DNA from: an uncultured Alphaproteobacteria bacterium | GTDB lineage: Bacteria; Pseudomonadota; Alphaproteobacteria; HIMB59 | Direction: 5' to 3' | Length of the DNA: 64,000 bases | NCBI GenBank assembly: GCA_902591315.1 | Contig: CACJAI010000002.1 | Location: 1 to 64,000 of the forward strand | Program-made: the position numbers and the translations under genes | Notes under the pieces: generated by a model | The model's database searches: none | What the model was told of the DNA's origin: nothing | The model's input: the letters and a program-made list of their open reading frames with translations, nothing else | Part shown: piece by piece, positions 30,199 to 38,038 of the stretch | Layout of the letters: each line of letters begins with the position of its first letter | How positions within the stretch are numbered: the first letter of the stretch is position 1

Positions 30199-30207
30199 TT
30201 TGTTTTT
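30171..30207 (+). terminator. Terminator-like hairpin AATTAAGAGTG...CACTCTAATT-TGTTTTT overlapping the HTH stop and channel-gene start
   Basis: 10-bp stem with one bulged A and T-rich tail, read directly. Confidence 0.55.
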
Positions 30208-31552
30208 AAGGGGGATAATTTTAGGATTTTGGGTTTTCTTTTCCAGTGTTAGCTGGGGAGCAGAAATTTGTGAACGACTTCTAAAAAAAGACTTCAGAGA
30301 AACGTCTAACATTAGACTAGCTTATAACGATAGCGGTGTAGTTCTTGAGCAAAATCAACCTATTATCAACAAAAAACGCTTTGGCTCTTATGCTTTTAAT
30401 ACTCCTCTTAAGGCTGGAGTCCGCATCTTAGCTGTTGATCAAAAACCTGTTGCTTCCGATGATGTTGATGCCTACTTGTATTTATCCAACTTACTAGAGA
30501 CATCAGCAATGAGAGATCTCTCACTAACTGTTCAACATTTAGATGGGGAAGTGGAGATAGTTGACCTTAAAAGAATTCCTTATCTAGGTCACCCTATAGT
30601 TGAGGCAGATATAATATTAAATGATTTTGAGGTCATACAACAAAGTAGTAAATCAAATTTGAATTTAGAGGTGAATTTGCAGTGGCAAAATGAAGACTTA
30701 ATTCATAATTTTTTCAATTTAACAGAACTTGATAAATCACCTATTAAATGCATTTTTAGAAAGTCAGCAGAGCTTGAAAATATTTTACAAAAAATTTGGT
30801 ATCCTACATTTGAAACTACTCAAACAGGATCTTTTATAAATGATATAACCTTTAAAAGTTTACTTATCACAAACGATAAATCAGATCCTTTTAATTTTGT
30901 TCTCAAACAACAAATTAATTATCAAGTTACGAATTCCTCAGATTTTAAAAAATTTCCTTTTGATAATATTTCCACATCAGCTGATTTTATCTTCCAAGAC
31001 ATTGATTTAAGCACGTCTTCATTATACGACCCAGAAATAATTATAAGGGACGGTAATGAAATTTTGTATGAGTGGCAAATTAATGATCACACTTTAAATT
31101 GTTGTGACTCTCAAATTTATGGACAAGGAGTGCTCCAAAAACTGGAATACAGTTTTGATCTTAATCGTAAATCCTTTTACTATATCTTAAAGATAATCCT
31201 ACCTGTCATATTTTTGGTTTATTTATCATTTATGGTTTTCTGGATACCTTCACGTGAGCTAGAGTCTAAATTAGCTGTTAGTCTCGGATCTTTACTTACT
31301 TTAGTGGTATTTCAATTTACATTCGGAGATGATGTGCCAAAAATAAATGATTTCACCGTTCTGGACACAATGATATTGGCCTCGTACTTATTTACAGGGA
31401 TTTCAACGTTTATTACCATTATAAATCATGTTTTTTACTCTCGATCAAAAGAGATAACAACTCAACAAAATTATGACAAAAATCTCTTCGTTATTCTGTG
31501 TTTAACCTATCCAGTTGTAACTACTTTATTTGCCTTGAACGTTTATAATTAG
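30200..31552 (+). CDS. Prokaryotic pentameric ligand-gated ion channel (Cys-loop/pLGIC superfamily) with extra N-terminal PDZ-like domain
   Basis: Pro-loop 'FKKFPFDNISTSADFIFQ'; pre-TM1/TM1 'NRKSFYYILKIILPVIFLVYLSFMVFW'; TM2 'SRELESKLAVSLGSLLTLVVFQFTFGDDVPK'; TM3 'FTVLDTMILASYLFTGISTFITII'; C-terminal TM4; signal peptide; TTG start. Confidence 0.8.
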   Translation: MFLRGIILGFWVFFSSVSWGAEICERLLKKDFRETSNIRLAYNDSGVVLEQNQPIINKKRFGSYAFNTPLKAGVRILAVDQKPVASDDVDAYLYLSNLLETSAMRDLSLTVQHLDGEVEIVDLKRIPYLGHPIVEADIILNDFEVIQQSSKSNLNLEVNLQWQNEDLIHNFFNLTELDKSPIKCIFRKSAELENILQKIWYPTFETTQTGSFINDITFKSLLITNDKSDPFNFVLKQQINYQVTNSSDFKKFPFDNISTSADFIFQDIDLSTSSLYDPEIIIRDGNEILYEWQINDHTLNCCDSQIYGQGVLQKLEYSFDLNRKSFYYILKIILPVIFLVYLSFMVFWIPSRELESKLAVSLGSLLTLVVFQFTFGDDVPKINDFTVLDTMILASYLFTGISTFITIINHVFYSRSKEITTQQNYDKNLFVILCLTYPVVTTLFALNVYN

Positions 31553-31646
31553 ATATATTTCAAAACTTATATTATTGTCTAAAAAATTTAAATATCTCCC
31601 CAATCTTTATTTTTAAAATTTAGTATCTTTGTCTTCAGTGCAAAGA

Positions 31647-31807
31647 CCTCTCTCTTCCTTTCTGTTTTCTAGTTACTCCTTCTCTAAGTCATTTCCTACC
31701 AGGTTAATAAATGACAAACAAAAAAAAGAGAGAGGAAAAATTGAGGTGGTTTTTTCATGGTTCCTTTCTGTGCTACGGCTAATCCCATCCTCCTGTACAT
31801 TAGCCGT
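31647..31807 (+). promoter_or_regulatory. Highly structured leader with three perfect inverted repeats
   Basis: CCTCTCTCTT 31647-31656 / AAGAGAGAGG 31726-31735; GTCATTT 31688-31694 / AAATGAC 31709-31715; ACGGCTAAT 31775-31783 / ATTAGCCGT 31799-31807. Confidence 0.6.
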
Positions 31808-32408
31808 GGTGCAAAGAGGAAAATACTTAATACTAATAATTACTTCTCTATTTATTTTCTCCTTAAGCTCAGCGATGACTTTAGAAAGATTTCATGGTTG
31901 GAATATTCAATTATTGGAGGAGGAAATGATTGCAATCGAACGTAGTGGTGATGTTGAAGACTCAGAAAATATAATTTTTGTTATGACCAAAAATAATTGT
32001 GATCGCGTTCTCCAATTCTTTGAATTATTTACTTTATCAGTTCACCCTGATCTCACAAAATTATTAGATAAAGAAATTGAACTCCAGGAAAATGGTCATT
32101 CAACCACCGGAATGGTGCATGAAATATATCCATATAAGAATGGACACATGATTTTAATAGGCATGGGTTCATATAATCATGAAACGATTAAAGAATATTA
32201 TACTTTTCATAAACGCTCTCGCTTAACAGTCACTGATGTAACTTTCGAGGAACCAGTCGCTTTAAGAACATTCATAGACTTACCTACAATACAGTGGGCT
32301 ATGCCTCAAGTAGAGGAAGCCATGGACAGAGCGCATAGGCATTGTAAAAAAATACCTGATCCCATTTCAGCTAGCCTAAACAATTCTCAGAAAGGACTAA
32401 AAACATGA
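31806..32408 (+). CDS. Secreted hypothetical protein
   Basis: In-frame GTG before 'KYLILIITSLFIFSLSSA' signal peptide; start is tentative, ORF-track N terminus (31629) is over the hairpin region. Confidence 0.5.
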   Translation: MVQRGKYLILIITSLFIFSLSSAMTLERFHGWNIQLLEEEMIAIERSGDVEDSENIIFVMTKNNCDRVLQFFELFTLSVHPDLTKLLDKEIELQENGHSTTGMVHEIYPYKNGHMILIGMGSYNHETIKEYYTFHKRSRLTVTDVTFEEPVALRTFIDLPTIQWAMPQVEEAMDRAHRHCKKIPDPISASLNNSQKGLKT

Positions 32409-32632
32409 CTTTTTTACATTTTTTAGCAGCAGTTATATTCTTGTATGTTGCAGATGAGCAAAATCACAGTCAACTTCATTTTGGTAAGAAATGCTTTCAA
32501 AATGAAAACGGGGACATTATTTTTTCACACATCTGGGTAACACGCCCTTTTGATGAATTACCTGCTAACAAAGAGCAATGTACATTGCCAGAGGAGCCCG
32601 AGCTCCCGGTAGTTCATAAATATGGAAAATAA
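32405..32632 (+). CDS. Small secreted hypothetical protein
   Basis: Overlaps the preceding stop; hydrophobic N terminus. Confidence 0.45.
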   Translation: MTFLHFLAAVIFLYVADEQNHSQLHFGKKCFQNENGDIIFSHIWVTRPFDELPANKEQCTLPEEPELPVVHKYGK

Positions 32633-32661
32633 TATTTTCGATGAAACTAAAATTTACTTAT

Positions 32662-32751
32662 GCGGCCTTAGCTTAAATGGAAAAGCGTCCCACACTGAGA
32701 TTTCTTGCGGGAAGGGAAGATGCAGGTTCGACTCCTGATCCGGCTGCACCA
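32662..32751 (+). tRNA. tRNA-like element (atypical; identity not assignable)
   Basis: GCGGCC/GGCTGC acceptor helix with a G-U third pair, ACCA end, D-arm GCTT-AAATGGAA-AAGC, T-arm CAGG-TTCGACT-CCTG; anticodon region does not fold canonically. Confidence 0.4.
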
Positions 32752-32793
32752 AAACTATTTGGGGAGTTTTCAAAAAAACTTATAATACCTCTT

Positions 32794-33207
32794 ATGGGTC
32801 ATAACTATTTTATTGAATGTCAAAAATGTGAGTACAAATCTGAAGACATCACAATGGGAGTTGGCTTTTTATTTGGAAATATTGATGACATACTCCATGC
32901 ACTTAGAGGCAATGATAAAAAAACAGTGCAACTCTTAAAATACCGCAAACAAATTCATACCCATTATTCACGAGGTTACTCTCTTTATCAGTGTAGAAAC
33001 TGCAAATCACTAGAAAATAAGTGTCACCTTACATTGTACAACCAACAAGGAGATCTTATATTTCAAACAGAGTCTTATTGTCGGTCATGTCAAAAGGAGA
33101 GAGAGTATATGCCAGAGGACAGTGATAATGAAACTATTCCAGATCTGTGCTGCCCTAAATGTCATCAGCAGGATCTTAAAGTCCTACTAGGCATACTGTG
33201 GGACTGA
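32794..33207 (+). CDS. Zinc-ribbon hypothetical protein
   Basis: 'CQKCEY', 'CRNCKS', 'CRSCQK', 'CCPKCHQQD' pairs; ATG 32794 preferred over 32677, which translates the tRNA-like element. Confidence 0.55.
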   Translation: MGHNYFIECQKCEYKSEDITMGVGFLFGNIDDILHALRGNDKKTVQLLKYRKQIHTHYSRGYSLYQCRNCKSLENKCHLTLYNQQGDLIFQTESYCRSCQKEREYMPEDSDNETIPDLCCPKCHQQDLKVLLGILWD

Positions 33208-33262
33208 TTTACTATTTAAAAAGACACTTAGTTTCTTTTGATGAATAAAACCTTAAAAGAAT

Positions 33263-33535
33263 TTAATAAATTTGAGTAACTTTTATCAATTTTTTTATTA
33301 TCAAACATGTGGGAATTAAAATAAGAATAAAAACTATGTCAGGTATGTGACCTACAAAATAAAGCCAATACAGTGGTGGGTCTATAAATGCATACTTATA
33401 ATCAAAAAGAAAACCCTCTAAATTCTCTTTGGTGTAAAGCAAGTTAAAATAATCAATAAAATTATAATATAAATAGAATAAAAATCCGAAGGCTAAAAGT
33501 AGAGATGATGCTATAACTTTGATGTTATAAACCAT
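33263..33535 (-). CDS. Small membrane protein, hypothetical
   Basis: Three hydrophobic segments. Confidence 0.4.
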   Translation of the reverse strand: MVYNIKVIASSLLLAFGFLFYLYYNFIDYFNLLYTKENLEGFLFDYKYAFIDPPLYWLYFVGHIPDIVFILILIPTCLIIKKLIKVTQIY

Positions 33536-33736
33536 AGATTTACTGTAATTATTATCATCTTAATTTAAAGAGAAATCTGCATTGAGAGTAGAGCCATAGT
33601 TGATTATCATTTAGATCTAAGAGTCAATAAAGAAGTTAAATAAATAATACTCTTTAAGGCTTAATTATATCCACATTTTACTAACAATTAAATTTTAAGT
33701 CCATATTCGCTTATAAAAGGGCAATGTAAAATTTCA

Positions 33737-34033
33737 ATGAGAAGAGCAATGAGGTTTTTTAATTCAAAAATATTATTGAATATATTTTTTATTTTTTTGC
33801 TCGTTTATCTAGCTTACCACATTATTAATGGGAAATACAATATACAGAATTACCTTATCAATAAGTTTGAATTAAAATTGTTTCAAGACTTTCATTATAA
33901 CCTGAAGCAAAAGTCATTAGCTGTGGATATGGACTTGAGAGCTTTATACAATGAAAGTGAAGATTTTGTAGATGAAATCTCACATCAATTTTCTGAACCT
34001 GAAAATGGAGAGCAATTATTAAAAATTGATTAA
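33737..34033 (+). CDS. FtsB/DivIC-like septum formation initiator (tentative)
   Basis: Short N-terminal TM, 'YHIINGKYNIQNYL...' then heptad-like coiled coil and a 'LYNESEDFVDE' tail resembling FtsB. Confidence 0.4.
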   Translation: MRRAMRFFNSKILLNIFFIFLLVYLAYHIINGKYNIQNYLINKFELKLFQDFHYNLKQKSLAVDMDLRALYNESEDFVDEISHQFSEPENGEQLLKID

Positions 34034-34115
34034 TGTTTAAGTAGCCATCGTAAATACTAAACGCTTGTTTGTTTTCTTAAACAATTCTCTTATCTAAGAA
34101 TGGGCCATCGATAAA

Positions 34116-34478
34116 TTAATTAGATTTATCTTTTGCCTGGGCTTCAGCAATTCTTCTAAAGGCATCCATAATAGAGGAGTCATCATAGAAGTATTTTTCA
34201 GGAAGATTTTTGAATGGATCAGTATTCCCGTAGAATTCTTTTCCTATTTGCACTTCTCCATTCTCCTCAATAAGCTTCTCGCAGAGCCACTTCTTAAACT
34301 TCATAGGTATCTCTTGGTCCAGTTCTTTATTTTTTTTGAAATCCTCATCAATTCTCCAGGGTAATTGAAGGTTGAAACAACTGCTTAATGCGTCGAGATA
34401 TTCTTCTCTATTTTCGGGTTCAAAACGACCCGTAAAATAATCAAACATCTTGTATATATTATCTATCGCTTTACTCAT
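34116..34478 (-). CDS. Hypothetical protein
   Basis: ORF only. Confidence 0.4.
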   Translation of the reverse strand: MSKAIDNIYKMFDYFTGRFEPENREEYLDALSSCFNLQLPWRIDEDFKKNKELDQEIPMKFKKWLCEKLIEENGEVQIGKEFYGNTDPFKNLPEKYFYDDSSIMDAFRRIAEAQAKDKSN

Positions 34479-34584
34479 GTGAACAATTAATTAAACAACT
34501 CATTTAATTTTAATAAAATCATATTTAGTATAGATAATTAAAATCTATGAATCTAATACTAATGAGTATAATACAAAAAATTTA

Positions 34585-35508
34585 ATGAATGTTTTAAGTC
34601 TTTTTGATGGTATTAGCTGCGCAAGAATAGCAATAGAAAAGTCAGGCTATAAAGTAAATAAATATTTTTCTTCTGAACTTGACCTTAAGTGTTGTGAAGT
34701 CTCCAAAAAAAACTATCCAGACAACATTTTTTTAGGAGATGTAAATAAAATTGAGTTAAACGCCTTACCAAAGATTGATATTTTGATTGGTGGAAGCCCT
34801 TGCCAAGATATAAGCCATGCCTTTAAAGGCTCTGGTCTTTATGGTTTAAGATCATCCTTATTTTATAAATTTGTAGATTTAAAGAATAAATTAAATCCAA
34901 AATACTTTTTGTTAGAGAATGTCAAAAGCAAATGGAACACGATGATGGATGATGCCATAGGTGTTGAAGGTGTAGAGATAAACTCCTGTTTTTTTTCAGC
35001 TCAATTTAGACCTCGTGTTTATTGGACTAATATTTATTTACCTAATATTCCAAATGAAATTTCAGATGATAAAATTGATGACATTCTTGATAAATCTGTA
35101 AAAGACAAAAAATATTTTTTTAATCCATCTATCGACAAGTATTTCAAAGACTCACCATTATCTTTTTATAAAACACAAGGAGGCATATTAAAAGTAGGAG
35201 AGATTCCGAGAAAATTATTAAAGGATAATGAACGACAAAGAAGAGTATACTCTATTAAAAGCAAATCCCCAACTTTACTTGCTAGAGCTGATACGACTAA
35301 GATATTATATAAAAATAGAGTAAGAAAGCTTACCCCATTGGAATGTGAAAGGCTTCAAGGTATTCCAGATAATTTCACATCTGGTTTTAGTGATACAAGT
35401 AGGTATAAGATGATAGGTAATGCCTTTACCGTTCAAGTGATTTCCAAAATAATATCAAACATTGGAAAAAAAAATTCTAAACCTCGACAAGTAGGACTAT
35501 TTGCTTGA
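34585..35508 (+). CDS. DNA C5-cytosine methyltransferase
   Basis: 'LSLFDGISCARIAIEKSG', 'GGSPCQDIS', 'LLENVKSKW', 'RKLTPLECERLQGIPDNFT', 'MIGNAFTVQVI'. Confidence 0.92.
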   Translation: MNVLSLFDGISCARIAIEKSGYKVNKYFSSELDLKCCEVSKKNYPDNIFLGDVNKIELNALPKIDILIGGSPCQDISHAFKGSGLYGLRSSLFYKFVDLKNKLNPKYFLLENVKSKWNTMMDDAIGVEGVEINSCFFSAQFRPRVYWTNIYLPNIPNEISDDKIDDILDKSVKDKKYFFNPSIDKYFKDSPLSFYKTQGGILKVGEIPRKLLKDNERQRRVYSIKSKSPTLLARADTTKILYKNRVRKLTPLECERLQGIPDNFTSGFSDTSRYKMIGNAFTVQVISKIISNIGKKNSKPRQVGLFA

Positions 35509-36485
35509 AGTTCATAGATTTATTTTGTGGATTAGGTGGCTTTAGACACGCTCTAGAAAAACATGGAGCAAGGTGCGTATTAAGTAGTGACAATGATAAA
35601 TATGTTGCTGAGTCATACTATTTGAATTTTAAAGATAATCCCTTAAATGATATTACTAAAATATTAGTAAAGGATATACCCGAATTTGATTGTTTAACAG
35701 CTGGTTTCCCTTGCCAACCTTTTAGTATAGCTGGTCATAGAAAGGGTTTTGAAGATGTAAGAGGCACATTATTTTTTGATATTGTTAGAATTTTAAATGA
35801 AAGAAAACCTGAATATTTCATTTTAGAGAATGTAAAAGGTTTAATTAATCACGATAAGGGCAGAACTTTTAAAATAATGCTTAATACTTTAGCTTCTAAA
35901 ATTAACGGTGTGGAGAACTCATTCGTTCATAAAGACTGTCTAGATTATAATGTTTTTTGGAGTGTCCTTAATGCTTCTGACTATAACGTACCTCAGAACA
36001 GGGAAAGGGTTTTTATAGTCGGTTTTAGAAATAAGAGTGTCAAATATCAGTTCCCACAACAAGAAAGACTCAAAAACAAACTTGAAAATATTATTGAGGA
36101 CAGACCTAATCAATTTAAACAAATCTCAGATCTATCTTATAAATACATAATTAAGTATTTATCAGAGCATAATAAATATAATGAAATTAAAAATCTGAAA
36201 TATCTAGTCGCTTCTGAGATCAGAAGGAGCAGGGTAAATTTCCGTTTTGACAACATATCACCTTGTTTGACTACTAAAATGGGTACCGGGGGAAATAATG
36301 TGCCTTACTTAGTTAATCAGAAAAGGTTTTTTACTTTAAAGGAGTGTCTTTCTCTTCAATCTTTTCCCAAAAACTACAAGTTAGTTGATAATTATTCTGA
36401 ATCTTTAAAGCAACTAGGAAACACAGTTGTAATCAAAGTAGTAGAAAAAGTTTTTTCTAATATGATTAGATATTCTTCTACTTAG
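35505..36485 (+). CDS. DNA C5-cytosine methyltransferase (HhaI/Dcm-like)
   Basis: 'FIDLFCGLGGFRHALEKHG', 'AGFPCQPFSIAGHRKGFED', 'ILENVKGL', 'NVPQNRERVFIVG', 'QLGNTVVIKVV'. Confidence 0.94.
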   Translation: MKFIDLFCGLGGFRHALEKHGARCVLSSDNDKYVAESYYLNFKDNPLNDITKILVKDIPEFDCLTAGFPCQPFSIAGHRKGFEDVRGTLFFDIVRILNERKPEYFILENVKGLINHDKGRTFKIMLNTLASKINGVENSFVHKDCLDYNVFWSVLNASDYNVPQNRERVFIVGFRNKSVKYQFPQQERLKNKLENIIEDRPNQFKQISDLSYKYIIKYLSEHNKYNEIKNLKYLVASEIRRSRVNFRFDNISPCLTTKMGTGGNNVPYLVNQKRFFTLKECLSLQSFPKNYKLVDNYSESLKQLGNTVVIKVVEKVFSNMIRYSST

Positions 36486-37230
36486 GTTTTATCACTATTG
36501 TTGGTGATTTTAATCTCCCAGATCCAGTAGTGACAGTAAAGTCATAAGGTCTTAACTCTGTTATTTTCCCTCTTTCGTACAACCAAGATGCACAGTATGG
36601 TTCTTCAAAATACCCCTTCCCGGAGAAAATATAATTTAATTTATTTTCATTACTGGTTATTATTAGTTTTATTTGTTCATTACTTAATTTCTTAATTTCT
36701 GATAATTCAGTCTCATTTAATTGATCAAATTTTTTTAAAACAAATTTGTGGTACTTCATAAACTCAGCTTCTTCACATCTCCAAATTTCTAAAATTTTTC
36801 TATTAAATTTCGTTTTATCACCTTTAATATAGATAGAACTACCAGCAGCTAATGCAGGAATATTAATAAACTTAAGAAATGAACTAACTGTAAATTTATG
36901 TATTTGATATTTTTTTGAGTCTTCTCTTTTTATTGAAATTCCTGAATTTAAAAGTTTTTTTAGATTTAGCTCTTTTGTGTTTTTTTCATTTAGTAGGTAG
37001 TTATGTTTATTTAAAAATTCACTGTTAAGATTACTATCTACCAAATATACATCAGATTTGGGCAATACCTTGTTATTAGACAGAACAGAATAATGTTTTT
37101 CTTCAACTCTGACAGCATAAATGGATTGTTTAATATCAAATTTTTTTTTAAATTCCGAAAAAGAACCTCTGTTAAAATTTATAACAAATTTTTTTTCCTC
37201 TTCTGTTCCTTCTTTGGTGCCTTTATTCAA
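36478..37230 (-). CDS. Putative restriction endonuclease subunit/accessory protein
   Basis: Genomic context with two C5 MTases; overlaps the partner nuclease gene. Confidence 0.5.
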   Translation of the reverse strand: MNKGTKEGTEEEKKFVINFNRGSFSEFKKKFDIKQSIYAVRVEEKHYSVLSNNKVLPKSDVYLVDSNLNSEFLNKHNYLLNEKNTKELNLKKLLNSGISIKREDSKKYQIHKFTVSSFLKFINIPALAAGSSIYIKGDKTKFNRKILEIWRCEEAEFMKYHKFVLKKFDQLNETELSEIKKLSNEQIKLIITSNENKLNYIFSGKGYFEEPYCASWLYERGKITELRPYDFTVTTGSGRLKSPTIVIKPK

Positions 37231-38005
37231 TTATAAATTCCCCAATGTCCTTTGATTTAAACTGTATATCTAATCGATGTTTTTTACCTATTTTTTTTGG
37301 ACAACTAGCGTCACATTTATGAGATGGATGCCCATGATCTTGACCTCTTAAACAAGCCCAACAATTCTGAAATGTTAAAAGGCCTATACTTCCATTGCTT
37401 TCAGTCATATTTAGGTGTTGATATAAAATTTTATCAAAATTTATAAGTGAGGGCTTGCTATTAATGTTATCTACATGAATGAGGTATTGAGGTTTATTTT
37501 TTGAACCAACCCATACTCTAAAAAAAATTTCCTCTTTGTAAGTCCTTAGGGTTTCCATATATTTTTGGTACTCAATAGGGAACATATTCTTAAATTTAGT
37601 CTTATTTACTCTATCTTTAATTGAACCAGTATTGTCTAGTGTGCCATCACACCAATGAAATTTGTTTATTAGATTAATTTCATATTTACTTAGTTTTTTT
37701 ATATTGTCTAGAAAGGAGATAAATGTTGATAAAGCCTCCTGATGAATTGAATTTTGATTGCCGTGCTTAAGACTTGTATTAATTCTTCGCCCATCAATTT
37801 CAAATGTTAAATCATTTTTTTTCTCTAATTTGATGCCCTCCTTCTTGATACACTTAACTATTGAAGAGTTATTTATTTCATAGCCAAACATTTTGTTGAT
37901 TAAGGGTTTGTAAAAAGGACTTAAATCACATATTTTTTTGTTATGTATCTCTTTTTGTATTTTCTTTTCAAAATTAAAGCCTTGATTTTGACCGATTACT
38001 CTCAT
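37223..38005 (-). CDS. Putative PD-(D/E)xK-type restriction endonuclease subunit with Cys/His cluster
   Basis: 'KKNDLTFEIDGRRINTSLKHGNQNSIHQEAL' D-x(n)-SLK-type motif; C-terminal 'CWACLRGQDHGHPSHKCDASC'. Confidence 0.65.
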   Translation of the reverse strand: MRVIGQNQGFNFEKKIQKEIHNKKICDLSPFYKPLINKMFGYEINNSSIVKCIKKEGIKLEKKNDLTFEIDGRRINTSLKHGNQNSIHQEALSTFISFLDNIKKLSKYEINLINKFHWCDGTLDNTGSIKDRVNKTKFKNMFPIEYQKYMETLRTYKEEIFFRVWVGSKNKPQYLIHVDNINSKPSLINFDKILYQHLNMTESNGSIGLLTFQNCWACLRGQDHGHPSHKCDASCPKKIGKKHRLDIQFKSKDIGEFIIE

Positions 38006-38038
38006 GTATTTGATTCACAGTTTTGAGTATTATTTTAA

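Noticed and set aside
31629-31805. N-terminal 59 codons of the 31629-32408 ORF
   Set aside because: Region is dominated by inverted repeats and precedes a good signal peptide; likely untranslated leader.
32662-32751. Permuted (two-piece) alphaproteobacterial tmRNA
   Set aside because: No tag-peptide-like open frame or coding-piece was recognisable next to it; left as tRNA-like of unknown type.
32677-32793. N-terminal 39 codons of the 32677-33207 ORF (MEKRPTLRFLAGREDAGSTPDPAAPK)
   Set aside because: This is translation of the tRNA-like element; 'GSTPDPA' is a typical artefact of a TTCGACTCC T-arm. The real gene probably starts at 32794.
36478-37230. Confident assignment as a named restriction endonuclease family
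   Set aside because: No catalytic motif I can identify with certainty; supported only by position beside two C5 MTases and the second nuclease-like gene.
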